Assembly (NCBI GenBank): GCA_914767715.1 | Contig: OU612071.1 | Coordinates: 5,332,001 to 5,396,000, forward strand | Source of the DNA: Membranipora membranacea | Lineage: Eukaryota > Bryozoa > Gymnolaemata > Cheilostomatida > Membraniporidae | Length of the DNA: 64,000 nt | Direction of reading: 5' to 3' | Part shown: one piece after another, positions 1 through 12,350 of the stretch | Position numbering within the stretch: the stretch's first letter is position 1 | Layout: each line of letters opens with the position of its first letter | Made by a program: the position numbers and the translations under genes | The notes under the pieces: generated by a model | Database searches by the model: none | Seen by the model: only the letters and a program-made list of their open reading frames with translations | Told to the model about the DNA's origin: nothing

Positions 1-1039
1 CACATATCCCGGTAACACTTCCCTATCGGTGCGCAGGTACATTCTGATGGCAACAAGAAAAAAATTAAATGTTGTCAATGTGGCTATAAAAGTTCAGGTT
101 ATCCTAATAGGTGTAGTTTCCATATAGATCACTATTTTTATCAGTCATGAAGGTCTAAACACACTGACAGTAGCCTTGTTCACACAGCCGGTTTTGACCT
201 AAAAAACCGAAACCCATGGCCACGTGTAGAAGGCTACACTGACAGAGGATCAGCAGACGCTTTTATGTTAGTAATGTGATGTCATGAAAACTGCTCTGCA
301 TTCTGAGGTTGCAGCTGAGGATAGGCTGAGGCTGCTGACACCAAATGCGTTGACAATGGTGACATATAGTTGTGATAACCTCTGAGGTTACAACTGGTAA
401 GTGTGTTTTGACAGGAGATATGTGGAGAATTTCAGTCTTTGACTGTCATAAATATTAAATCCTGAGGAAACGACATTCAAATTTCTAACTATGTTTTGTC
501 TGTTATAATAATCCTTTATCATAACAATTAAATGCAATGACTGTAACTATTTTTAGAAATCCTACACCTTTCCCTCTTACAACTTGACAATTCATGTAAG
601 CTAGCGGACTAAACCAAACGTGTGCAACTATTTTTACGATATTAATAAAATTATATCCAGTTTCTCTGCTAGTTTTAGATAGTAAGTTAGTACAAAAATA
701 AAATCATAACATAGTTGATAAACAACAGATTTTTAGGCCTAGCTGGTAGCCTGGTTATGAACAAACTTTTTGACTGGCAGGTTGCCGTAAGGCTTTACGC
801 GTTCATCCGAACAAGTTGGTGATTGTGACTAATTAAGACAATGCCATGCTGGCTATCCTGACTTTAGGTAGAATTTCCTGACAGTTAGGTGTAAAGTATT
901 TGTATATTATATTCGTATCATATCCAAACATTCAAGAAAGTATGACACTAAATTTAGTGTATGAAACAGAGGGGCAATGGTTAAAGTGCATAAAAAAAAA
1001 CCAAAGCATGTTACCGATGATCACTGTATAACAACTCAC
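1..1039. other. no gene recognised
   Basis: AT-rich sequence with no exon, RNA gene or repeat family that I can support. Missing downstream exons of the THAP gene would be expected here or beyond the left edge. Confidence 0.4.
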
Positions 1040-1232
1040 CTATTCTCGGCTCCAAGAACATATCTGGTGTAATTTCTGATGTCCTCTTTGTGAAAATGTG
1101 TCCAACATAAACAACTAGTTTGGATAAGTTTGAAGTCTCTGAATGACTCACGGACCCAATCCACCCATTTTTGGCGAGTTATAGCATTGGATGGAAAAGT
1201 AAACAGGTGATGTATCTCCTCGCAGTTGGCAG
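1040..1232 (-). CDS. THAP zinc-finger exon (partial gene)
   Basis: The minus strand reads an open frame of about 63 codons with the THAP pattern: C-x4-C if read a few bases further upstream (C-A-A-A-N-C), then F-T-F-P, R-Q-K-W-V-D-W-V-R, and C-W-T-H-F, which is the C-x2-H zinc pair. THAP domains are C2CH zinc-coordinating DNA-binding modules found in animal transcription factors and P-element-type transposases. The exon ends at a good donor (AG|GTGAGT, phase 2). Its upstream end is unclear. Either a poly-T/GTGCAG acceptor starts it at 1232, or it runs on through nine T residues to an ATG at about 1260, in which case the T run is one base short and the frame breaks. Downstream exons were not found in 1-1039. 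It could be a host gene or a transposase remnant. Confidence 0.68.
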
Positions 1233-1632
1233 CTGCACAAAAAAAAACTCTTTTCTAGGCATCTGAAATAGAAAAATAATGATGGTAGTTATAACACCAT
1301 TAATTTTTTATTGTTACTACTCGCATCGGGTTCCAGTGAATATTACTTGCCAAGTCTCCCTATTTAGGTGGGACCCTCCAGATTTCCACTGCCACTGCCC
1401 ACTTCCCACTTTTTGTAATTCTCACTATTTACTCCAGATTTGAGAGAAAAACCACAGTTTTTTAGTAACTATCCAAGCACTCGTGATGAGTCCCAGGGGC
1501 CAATGTGTTGATGTAGTAAGTGCTCAGACTCCAAGGCGCAGGTTACCTGCGCAGGTTCCTGCGCCCTGGAGTATGATTGATTTTTGATTATGAACAAATC
1601 TCCTGGTGTGGTCACATCCGGTGCTTTATCAC

Positions 1633-1666
1633 CGTGGTTACAAGTAAACTTTTTGACGGATGACAT
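1633..1666 (-). CDS. possible first exon of the THAP gene
   Basis: A minus-strand ATG opens a short frame MSSVKKFTCNH followed by a donor-like CACG|GTGATA. Its phase (1) fits the acceptor at 1232. The resulting cysteine spacing would be C-x5-C, one longer than usual for THAP, so this join is weak. The alternative is a start inside the exon at about 1260. Confidence 0.25.
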
Positions 1667-2321
1667 CCGGCTAGTTCCCAAGGTGAAATGATGGCCATAA
1701 CTCCAAAACTTCAGGACCCCACAACTTCAGTTTGTTGTGATTTCACAGGTTGTATCACTCTCACATGACAAATCAAGTCCTGAAAAAAAATCATAAATTA
1801 ATTAACCTGCCCTCAAACAAACTCTTTAAGGTCAGGGAAGAATAATTATTAGGACTGAGTAGCTGATATTTTTTAATATAGGAGATAAGAATGACACATT
1901 AACTTGATGCTCCTGTGACATATGACACTGTGCATCAAATTAGTAATTTAATTGTGTCGTTATAGATGTTAGATAAATGTAATATACAGATCATATCATG
2001 AAAATCCCATTATCCAGTGGAGTTAGTAGATAGTTTTTCCACCGATAACATGATAGACGAGACACACTATGAACATATTTATCATCCAGTTAACAGCACT
2101 GAATAGATGGAAATCTAGCAATTCTATTTTAGCTTAAATGCGGGTTGACATCTGTCAGCGGTGCATCCAGTTAACACATTCTTATCTCCATTATATTGAT
2201 ATTAAGCATGGAATAAGCAAGCTGCGAGAAAAGCAGCATTGTTCACTTCCTCCAATGATCTTTCTAAGACGACACACAGGCAAAATATTTAATAAGCAGA
2301 AAGTCAACAGTTTTGAGAGAC

Positions 2322-5300
2322 ATGGAGCTCTCAACGTATCAGGAGGATGGTTCAAGACATCATATCTATGATGAACCAAAACATGCTGCTGTCGAAGTGG
2401 CTTCTTGCGATGCTGCAAGTTTAAGCGCAGGAAACCAACCAACAGATGTCAACCAAGTGACTAGTCACCTGTATGTGAATGTCCAACAGTCTCCAGAATC
2501 AGGTGGGTGTTCATCCAAAATATATTATATACTATATACTATATACTTTCTAGAAAATGATTATAAATGTGAGATTGTAATGAAGTGAAACGCTATAAAT
2601 CTTGATTGGGGAATGCCAAGAGTTTTTCTTCTTGGCATCTCAGGATATTTGAGACCAAACATCATTAGCATCATACATCATGTCTCTAATAGTTGATTAC
2701 TTTTTTCTGATGGATTTCTGATTATGTATAATTCATAATTCTATCTTACTTTTCAGTTGGTCACACAAGAGTTGTCCGCAGTGGATCCAAAGTCAACAAA
2801 GTGAACAACAGACCATGTAGGCAATATGTGGTATTGTTGGCAGTGCTGGTTGTTGTTGCCCTAATCCTTGGAGGCGCATCTCTTGCTCTTGTGATAAGGG
2901 AGATTGAGGAGCTGAAAGTCCATATCAAGGAGATGAAAATAGCTAAGGGACAGGCTGATAACCTCGGTAAGTTAATAATGTGAGTAGTGTGTAAAAGCTA
3001 GATGATATTGGTCACAGCAAAACATCAACAATAGCTGTGTATTGATCTATTGAGTCTTTGGCTGCTATTTTTTAATTTAGTAAAGAAGTTAGGATCATTA
3101 TGTCATTTATCATGAGGGAAAGCTGCCAGGATACTGGAATTTGAATAGCTAACCTAAGTCATGCCATAGGCATAACCTAAATGATTTGCCTGATAATGAA
3201 GTGCATTTTGTACTAAGAACCCATGACAAGAAGCATACAACCTTCTGTTAACCTTGTTGAAAGAAAGTAACCCTATTGACAAAGGCTGAAAAGATCCAGG
3301 AAGTCCTAAAACCTTCCATTCTACATGATTCCTGCAGATAATATATTTGCCTAGTATTGCAACATTATGATAATGATGACTCATATTGCTAAATACCTAA
3401 TTTTTAACACTACAATGACATGATTATTGAAGCCGATGCATGGACTTCAACCCTCAAAACAGCTTTCTGATGTCAATGGTAGGACCAATCCAATGTTCCA
3501 GGCTCCAAGAAAGAGTTTGCAATATAGTATTCAAGGGCCCTACCGGGGAGGTTGATTTCGAATTTGTGTATGACGAGAATGGAACAATAAAGACATTCCC
3601 TGTCATTGACATATATAGACATCAACCTTGCATCAAAATAACCGGAATCGTGAGGCTTTGTATATTTGCAATACCTGATCAGGTGATCACCTTTCCTATT
3701 GCAGGTTATACCTTCAAGCAACATAAGTATGACGACTCATATCAAGCAGAACAACAGATAGCCAACCTGACAATTGCCAATGAAGAACATGTTCAAACAC
3801 TCCAAGAAGTTGGTGAGAACTAAATGTATTATGAATCGCTGTACATTTTCAATTTAAAAATCATCAGTTGAATAGCAAGCCCTGAAATATGAGCAAAAAC
3901 TTGTATTACATCTGTTCAGAGGCTATGCATTAATCTACAAATCTGCACAGATGAGTAAAATTGTCGAAATAGCTATTGAGGGAGTCATAGAGTTGCTAGT
4001 TTGTTTAGTCAGACACTGTTGATCAGAAGGCCAGTATAGTCACCTGTATATTGTAAATTCTTCATTTTGGCTGCATCAATGATAATATTTGTGGCAGCCC
4101 TATCAATATCCTCACTTTTGTGGATTTACAGCTGCACACTTATTCACTGAAATAGTGTTTAGGGAGGGAATGGTGACACTCATTATTAGTAATAAAATTT
4201 TAATATTTTGACGGAGAATTTGGCTTTAGAGATGCATTGAATCATGACCTACTTCCTCAAAGTCATTAGCGCAAATTTAATCAAGCAGCCAGAATTGGAG
4301 AACATTTCGTCATGATCTTGGCAATCTGCTTGGCAGTACTATATACATCATAAAGGTCTGAAAAAATTGTCACTTGTTAATTGAACCTTGCTCCTTGGCA
4401 ATCATAGTTGATTACTTTGTACTTATCAAATTATTGGCAAGGTTTTCATGGAAGCCGTCATGGTGTCACCATGTACAGGCCTGCGACTGATTGTGATGCT
4501 TTGGAAGTGCCTTTTGTGAATTGGCACCAGCTTGTACAAAAGCTGATAGGTGCCTGTGAAAAGAATAACATACCAAACTGATTATGAAATTTTATGATCT
4601 TGATCATGTCAAAATGCTGTCATTGCATTCAGGATAACGCCTCTTTGTTTTCGGTTTGAACATGGCTTAGTCCATTATGAAAACTTTGATTGAGGCTGCT
4701 ATTTTGTATCACATCCTATTCTCAAAATTCTATTCTATCATTCTATCGAATTGCAGCTTTAGAATCCTAGTATTGGGGAAGTAAGGGTGTCTCAAACTTT
4801 CAAGGTGATAGATCAATCCCAGGCCAAGGTGTGTTTCAAACCCAGACCCAATCAACCACCAGGCAAGGATGTTTGTATGTTAAATTTCTAATAATTTAAT
4901 GTTGGAAAAATCCTAACACCTTAACTGAAGGTCCATTGGATGTGGGTTCGAATCCCTCCTTGCATTTTGATTATCAACATAATGTCACTGAAAATATTTA
5001 ATATCGGCTGCACAACATCGAGCAGTGCTCGAGTTGACAAGCTTTGTCTCCCCCCCCACCACCAAACAAAGCTTGTCAAGACAGGCTAGACGTGGCTGTG
5101 ACATAGCGTTGGGTTTGCCTGCTGATTCTCAGATACCAATTGAAGGCCATCACCTTGGAAGTTTGAGAGACCATGACTTCCTCCATATTAGGTTTCTGAA
5201 GCTGCTGTGATACAAAATAGCAGCAGTTCTAAACCAGAAAATTTGAATCATGCTAATTATAGAATATTCATTTCTCTTCATTGTAGCCCTTTCGATTAAT

Positions 5301-8300
5301 GGTTTGGAGAAAGGAATCAGCATGCTCACAAATAAATGTGATCACCAAGCAATTGAGAATACAAATATCAGTACTAAATTACAAGTTGATTTAAACAGAC
5401 TCCAAAACATGTTGAACAAAAACATCGAAAAAATCCAATCACTGAATGATTCATTGCAGTCATACCAAGGATCTATGTCCAATCAGATTCAGGAAGCATA
5501 TGATATGATGCAATTATCATCAGAAAACCAAACAAGACATAGTGATAACCTAAATGAAGCATTCGGCATTCTCAGTGTATCTCTGCATTCAATGGTAACT
5601 GACTCTCACAACAACTTGACCAATTTGATTAATCATGAAATCCTATCATTGAACAAATCCGTTGAGCAAGAGATAAACCATGTGCACAATCATGTTAGCA
5701 ACAGCTTGCAAGGAGTAGCATTGAGCTTCGATATCTCTTCCAGCGCTCTGATTGGAAATCTGACAATGCAAATTGATAACACAACTGAACAACTTGGCGC
5801 AAATTTGACAACACTAAATACAACATTATATAGTTTGGTCAAAAATCTTGAGGAAGATTTTGAGAGCCTGGACGAAGGTCACTTGGAGCTGCTTGCTACA
5901 CAATCTGCATTCAATGCTAACCAAACATCATCCCTCAATGAGTCTGTGACTTTGAAGCTAGCAACACTGCACAGACTGTTAGAAGGGATAGAGGCGACAT
6001 CGACACGAAACCTCAGTAATCTTCGTGAACTGATAGTCACTGCAAATGTAACATCGTGGTCTGCCATTATGCAGTTAGATTTGGCAGTTGACTTTATTCA
6101 AGGTGCGATCGAAAATGTCAACAGAAACTTTTCCGCCCGCATAGCAAACGTGCAAGAAACATTCGGCCGCAAATTGATGAACGAGTCATTGTCTTTGGCT
6201 GCATCTATGGAGACTCTTGAATCGGAATTTGAATCAAAGCTGAACAACTTTACAAACTCCTTTCCAAACATGACAGCTGTTTTAGGCGCTCTGACGGTAA
6301 ATAAGGATGAAATACTTGACCATCTTAATAACAGTTTGGATATAATTACTCTGCAGGTCAACGCCTCGATAATGCGTGTTTCCAATTATCACGAGAGAAG
6401 AGCCGAAGAACATGCAAATCAGCTCGCATCAACATGCGAGTACAATCTAGCTAATCTGAATGAAAGCTTCATATCAGCAATACAATACTTAGAGGCAGAT
6501 CTTATAAGCAAATCAGACTCATTCAATAATTCATTGAATCTGGAGCTAGCAAACGTTCAGGCTGTGATGAGAGAAATAGAACTGGCAGGTGCAGAACAAT
6601 TTACTGTTTTAGAGGCTCATATTGATGTGATCAATGAAACCATAACTACAAGCTTCTCACAATGTCAACTGACTGCCAAAGAATTGGCAAATGACATTAA
6701 AGATTTGACCGGTAATATTACTGAGCAAATAGCCAAGGTTAATGATACTGTCATAGAAGGCATGATACCAAAAATTCACGAAATTATCAACCGCGCAATG
6801 CTTAATTATAGTGATTTGATTCAACCTCAGTTAAATCTAACGACGCTGAATCAAGAGAGAATTGGAGAGGTTGAGGAAACTATCAGGCTGCTTGTCATCA
6901 AACAATCAATTTACAACGACACGATGCTTGCTGAAAATGATAAGATTTACGCAGATATCAATCAACTTGCCAATCAAACAAATTACTTGCAATTTGTTGC
7001 CGACCAGAAAGCTCTTGCAAACTTTCAAAACTTATCTGAGCATCTGTCAAACAGTTCAATTATGCACTATAGTAACCTCAGCGGGGAACTTCAGACCCAA
7101 CAGCAACAGCAACAAATTGATCAAATTCTGATCGAATATCTTTTAAATCTCACCATTTCTCTCGATGGGGATGTCTTGGTTTTACAGGAGCAACTTGAAT
7201 CCTACATTTTGAATCAGTCATCAAACACTCAGGATGATTTTGAAAACTTGGAAATGCGCATGACCGAAAATGAAAGAGTTCTAAACAGAACAATCGAAAC
7301 TCAAAATGCTTATTTTGCCCAAATTATGAACGACCTGAATCAAACTATGAACCAACGGACAGAATCAACCTGCTCGGATTTCAACCAGACAATCACTCAT
7401 CAGATTGACGGCATGATGTCACAACTAGACCAACTCAACACAGCATATAACCAGCTGAATGTAACCACAAATCTAGGTGAGTCTAGTTTATCATATCTAT
7501 CTATCATATTCAAGTCCAAAGTCCGACTTTATCAATTTAGAATTTAGGGGAGACCTTTTCAACTGATTATGGTTCAAAAATATTATTTGCCTTTGATGAA
7601 ATGTTCCTGTACAACAGACAACATGCCATCTCATGTTCTTGTTTCATTCATATTGTCGGTTAATTGTTATTCAATTGTTTGCCGCGTCTTTAACAGCTAG
7701 CATATCTGCAGAATATCACAATTTATCACACACAAATTCAGTTGAAGTTAGTTGGATACTATCAAGCGAGTAGGTTTGTGATGTTCACATATTGATTTTG
7801 GGAGCATTCAGAGAGACATCTAGCGTGAAGCATGGTTCAGCATGAGAGGAAAAAGCAACTACAATTTGGTCTACATAAAAGACGAAAGAATAGCAACATA
7901 AAATCCTGTCATGTGTGGTAGCAGACTTGCAAATATCTGTAAGTCATTCGTTGTTATAGTCATGGTAGATATAACAAATACTTTTGGTAATATAATCATA
8001 ATAGAAATTTATATTGAATGGGAAAATAGAGTTTTAATTTTTGCATATTATATGACTTTCAGTTCAGAGAAACCTAACATTTACAAGGAGAGCTTTGTAC
8101 CATCTTGGAACTTATCATGGACAGACAAGCTTAAATATGACATTACATTACCTTATCTATGGTTCAGCACCAGTTTGTGAGTAGATATTTTGTGCGCTGT
8201 CCATGTTCTTAATTGAATGATCATTATTACTTTTTTTCTCTCACAGCTTTCACAACAAACTGACTCTGATGCCAGTTACTTGTTTCATTAATCACCAAGT

Positions 8301-9065
8301 ATGAATATGTTTCACCTTTTATCCTCCTAACAGGTCAATGCTCAGCATTGCATCCATGCAGATCAGGATCAATAAGTTCTATTGGCTGTGTCAGTGGCTT
8401 TATCATGTCATACTCGTATCCTGCAAATTATGCTAATGGTATCAGCCAGTCTTGGACTCTTCTAAATCCCGGAGCCAGTGTGCTTAAACTGACTCTATTT
8501 GATTTCAATGTAAGTTATGCTGGCATCAGCTTGTGTAGATATGTAGATATGTAGATATGCAGTGTTTGTTTTAGCTAGATTTGTAAAAAACTGCTTAAAG
8601 AGAACAACGTTTCAACAATAATTGGTATTACTAATAGTGCAATGATTGCAACAGCAATAGTTTGTGTCAGCAGTACTCCATTCTACAGTGGAATGCCAAT
8701 TAAATGAACCCTAATAAAAGTCAGGAAGAATTATATTGCATTGTTTGTAACTTTGTTTGAAGTTAGGGGCCCATGCTGAATTATGTAATGATCTGGGACT
8801 CACTCTGCTAAGTAAAATAATTATGAGATTTAACTTTTAGCTTGAAGGTACAATTTCCTCTGGGCAGCCGACATCTCGTTGCACATATGATTGGCTCAGA
8901 GTTCTCAGCTATAAATACTGTGGTACTGTGCCTGCAAACACAACAGTTGATATTAATGTAGCAGGAGTGCAAAGCATATCAATGAACTTCAGAAGTGATG
9001 GTAGCAATGTTGGAAGAGGTTTCAATCTTCAGTTCACTTTTTATCACGATTACGGCCTGCTTTGA
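2322..9065 (+). CDS. type II transmembrane receptor, glycosylated coiled-coil stalk plus CUB domain
   Basis: Six exons join in phase: 2322-2502, 2757-2966, 3705-3812, 5287-7476, 8334-8509, 8841-9065 (3090 nt, 1029 aa, stop TGA). The first four introns are phase 1 and the fifth is phase 0. Residues 1-83 are a cytoplasmic head with tyrosines at 6, 16 (IYDEP) and 51 (YVNV, a GRB2-type Y-x-N site). Residues about 84-107 form one hydrophobic helix preceded by basic residues, so the N-terminus should lie inside the cell. Residues 167-896 are a stalk from one exon, rich in L, N, S, E and Q, with about 37 N-x-S/T sequons and no proline-rich hinges, which suggests an extended helical coiled coil. Residues 897-1029 are a CUB domain. 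Family knowledge: this layout resembles scavenger-type type II receptors, but there a collagen or SRCR head is usual. AATAAA at 9213 may be the poly(A) signal. A truncated tandem copy lies at 21361. Ligand and function are unknown. Confidence 0.85.
3500..3600 (+). other. intronic block conserved in both receptor copies
   Basis: Lies in intron 2 of the receptor inside an open frame that reads straight into exon 3. About 70 bases match 22080-22155 downstream of the truncated copy. Both translate alike (GPTGEVDFEFVYDENGTIKT against a GP-REVD--VYEKKGTMKT form). It may be an optional exon or an old element that predates the duplication. Confidence 0.5.
5287..7476 (+). other. single-exon 730-residue N-glycosylated stalk
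   Basis: Exon 4 of the 2322-9065 receptor. It begins after a strong acceptor (TTCATTGTAG) and ends at AATCTAG|GTGAGT, both phase 1, so it could be skipped without breaking the frame. About 37 sequons are spread over the whole length, roughly one per 20 residues. A QQQQQQ run lies near 7098-7117. There are very few cysteines, so disulfides do not organise it. An ATG at 5250 opens the frame upstream, but it lies before the acceptor and is intronic. Confidence 0.85.
8334..9065 (+). other. CUB domain encoded by two exons
   Basis: The first half (8334-8509) shows the CUB start: C-V-S-G-F-I-M-S-Y-S-Y-P-A-N-Y, then a tryptophan (S-W-T-L-L) and L-K-L-T-L-F-D-F. The second half (8841-9065) shows the D-W-L-R-V strand, Y-C-G-T-V-P, then S-I-S-M-N-F-R-S-D and a G-F-N-L-Q-F strand. 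These match the CUB beta-sandwich with its two disulfides. CUB domains bind proteins or glycans outside the cell. The protein stops a few residues after the domain, so CUB is the outermost tip of the receptor. Confidence 0.85.
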
Positions 9066-9212
9066 GATGTAATACCTATGAAGTAGATATTCAATATGAT
9101 ATGATATAAAACACTACTTGGCCCTTTTGGCTGATACATTTAAATGTTGCTTGCCGAAACCTTTAGGTGCTTGCCGAATTGCAGGATTGCAGGATTGCAG
9201 AGCTGACTATAT

Positions 9213-9218
9213 AATAAA
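9213..9218 (+). terminator. poly(A) signal candidate
   Basis: AATAAA within an AT-rich run 150 bases after the receptor stop codon. No cleavage site evidence. Confidence 0.4.
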
Positions 9219-9224
9219 TAAATA

Positions 9225-10010
9225 TATAATAATTATCCTCTATCACATGTTTATGATGCAATGATTTTTCTTTTTAACAACCAAAGCCCATGCTTATATA
9301 AATAGAATTATTGCTATATTCACTGATCTATAAAATTATATCATGAAACGGAGTACCTTGTTTAGTTTTAGTTTCATGAGGCAAAGGAGAAAAAATATTT
9401 TGTTCCCATAGCCAAAACATATTATGTAGTATATTTTTAAGGAATTTTTGCAAGACATGTGATTCAAGTAACTCAAACTTATTCCATTGAACTCTTCCTT
9501 TTGGCTAAGCACTATGATTTGCCCGGCTGTATATGTCGAACCACTTTGAAATGCTTAACTTTTGTCTTTGTGGCCGTTCAAGAGAGCCACTTTTCACAAT
9601 TTCTTATTAACATGGGCGATAACCAAGACATTATCTACATGACCTCATAAATCTTTTTTTCTGCTTAAATTACCCCTTTAATCCAAAATATAGTCTTGTC
9701 TCAGTCAAGTGACCTTCAGTTAGCCTACATTATTTGAAACTCAAAAGATGTTAACTCACATATAAGACATGTTATGCTATTTATCAGTTACTCATCCATC
9801 ATCCCTGTATTATTCCCGATGGAAACAGAACATGTGTTGATAACATACCTTTTTTTTGTCAAAGCCAAGATGCTTAGGATCGGAAGAAGGGGTCTGATAT
9901 TTATATTCCCTAGTTTTTTTTAATATCCTAGAATATCATCATGACGTGATTAGGTCCCTTTGGCTGCTGAGTGGATTTTGAACTCCAACATGTACAACAA
10001 TTTGAATCTA
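9225..10010. other. intergenic, no gene recognised
   Basis: AT-rich. A 63-codon open frame at 9459-9650 has no splice support or domain. Confidence 0.4.
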
Positions 10011-10012
10011 CC

Positions 10013-10140
10013 GTAATACCTCACTTATAAGTCACAATCCTTATGTGCGAAGCAACCCCTTGAAAAAACTAAAATGCTCCAGTTATAAGGCGCCCAGCAG
10101 CTATAAGGCACCCTACACATATAAGGCACCGCGCCTTATG
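10013..10140. repeat. subterminal repeats with TATAAGGC motifs
   Basis: The block opens with GTAATACCTCACTTATAAG and then holds repeated TATAAGGCGCC / TATAAGGCACC words in direct orientation, plus one inverted GCGCCTTATGAG. An inverted relative of the opening word lies at 18260-18277 (one substitution within the first 17 bases). Clustered short repeats just inside an end are typical of DNA transposons. Confidence 0.45.
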
Positions 10141-11908
10141 AGTAAAGCATATCAAACTGACTTCTCATTTATGATGCCTCAGGGTTCACTCTCAAAGAGA
10201 GATATCTGATCAATGAAACTCAGTTCACCTGATGGGTTCATACCCAGGACTTTGTGATCAGACCAGATCAGATCAGATATCCCTGCCCTCTTAACCCTTT
10301 GTGTGTCGTGGGCGAGTTTTCTCGCCGAGATTTTAGGAGTTGCCCCCTGTCATGGGCGAGAGAAATTGACAGGGAATACCATAATGTTCAAGTTTAGAAA
10401 TCTCGTATCTAGGGTTATTTAATTCTAAAGCAGGTTCATCCAATAGAAAGAGAATAAAATTTCACATCTGTCCAATCAGGTAAACAGGGTGACTATTATA
10501 TTAGATAGAGTAGTATACATATGTTGAACTCAGAGAAAGAATAAAAAATTGTTTCTTCCAATGTGGCTGAGAAGTTTCACAATGAAGATGAAGATTTACA
10601 GCTTTTTTTTGCTGACAGAGACTCAGAAGGTTACTGAAGCTGAAGCTGAAGCTGAGTGTGAGGTAAGTTGTATTAATATCTTTCCAGTGTGTTTTCCAAG
10701 AGTGTTAGTCAACCACTGGTGTATTATGCTTCAAATTAATATATAGCCACTATCAGCTATGATCTATGACCTCTCTAAGACTCGAAATGGGTTGCATAAC
10801 TTTAGTGACTGGGGAATAGGTTCTTGGTTTGATATTATGAGTCAGAGTGAAGTGACTACAGCACTAGCCGGCTGGAATTTGAAGATATTCACTTTGTCAT
10901 CACTCAGTCAGTTGGACATGAACTTTTCATTGATGATTTTGGTTGATTACTCACACTATACTACCTTAGGCCTATATTAGTCACTGTCATGGATTGCTGT
11001 AGCCATTGAAAAAATGTCTAGACAGCTGACCAATATCACACTTTGGAAGATGGTGTAATGAATGCGGTAAATGATGAGTAGTAGTTATTACATGTCATCT
11101 TGTTGTCAATAACAGTAGGCCGTCTAGGATTGTTGACTGTGAATGGCCCTGTGTTGTGAGTGCAACACAAGGCTAAGAAGTATGAAGGCTACATGTTGAT
11201 CATTGTAAGTCTAAGACTGGAGATAGTTGTACTATTATTCATCACAGGGCCTATCACACTATCCCCCTCAACTGATTTAGTTGTAGGTTAAATAGTTATT
11301 CTGAGTCATGACCTCTGCATCATATGGTGTACTCTGATCTAAACTTTTGCAGTGCCTCTGTTAGAAGGGAAGGGAGGAGGGGCGGTTATTGTATGACACC
11401 CTTCACCTGAAGCTTTTGAACAAAAAATCGAATTGAGCATTTGCTAATGTTGCTTTGCCTCAGGCCTGACACTCTTGAGTTTATTTATGATCTGTTTTCA
11501 CTTTGCATACTTTTGTGATAGAATGGTACTTGTGGTAATAGTGCTGTTTTGATGTTTTGATCTTACCATGGTTTTGACTTCACATCATGACGCTGCTACA
11601 TAGAATATAGCAACTGTTTGGGGGTGACTCAGAAGTTTAGAAACAACTCTCCGATATACGACAGAGCATCATACTCAGCAGATTTCTCACACCTTGTCAT
11701 GCTCCACCAATAACTCCGGCTTAAAAAAAGTACACTCTTTCTGCTTATGCTCTCTTTGTAACGCTTGGAACTGGACAAATATAACACATCCAAGGTATGT
11801 ACGGGCTTGAATGATCATAAACGATGTTTATCTATCATTATCTCGGGAATGAGTCACCGGTAAAATTATCACGTGAAGCGATGTACACACGATAACACCC
11901 TGACTCAT

Positions 11909-12350
11909 GATTATGACACGGTGATTGATATACATTTTATTCTTTTCAGACTACAATTGAGACACCACTTACACGCATACCATGTATAGTGTTACGTAAT
12001 GAGTGGGGGTAAGTATTGAATATGCCAAATATATCAAATTTGGGATACTTTTGCCAGGGCAGGTTCAGACCCTCCCCCTATTTTAACCACAATCGCTCAG
12101 AAATTATGACACTGTGATTGATATAAATTTTCTTCTTTTCAGACTATAATTGAGACATCACTTACATGCGTACCATGTATATTTTTTGGTAATGGGGTGG
12201 GGAAAATATCGAATATGCCAAAAATATCAAATTTAGGATACTTTAGCCTGCGACAGGTTGACACCCTCCCCCTGATTTAGCCACAAACGCTCTGAAATTA
12301 TGACACATGATTGATATAAATAAATTATAACTTCTTTTCAGACTGTAATT
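11909..12350. repeat. 194-bp tandem repeat, two full units and a partial
   Basis: Units start at ATTATGACAC at 11909, 12103 and 12297. Each carries a TTCTTTTCAG acceptor-like word and the line CCAAATATATCAAATTTGGG or close variants. No conserved reading frame is shared between the units. Confidence 0.8.

Noticed and set aside
3440-3704. 127-codon open frame taken whole as an exon
   Set aside because: Only 3705-3812 is bounded by good splice signals in the right phase. The upstream part is kept only as a conserved intronic block.
4930-4965. B-box-like GGGTTCGAATCCC as a tRNA gene
   Set aside because: No A box or cloverleaf partner at the right distance.
5250-5286. ATG and hydrophobic start MLIIEYSFLFIVAL upstream of the stalk exon, resembling a signal peptide
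   Set aside because: It overlaps a strong polypyrimidine tract and acceptor at 5286, and the exon phase fits the upstream membrane exons exactly. An alternative secreted form is conceivable but has no added support.
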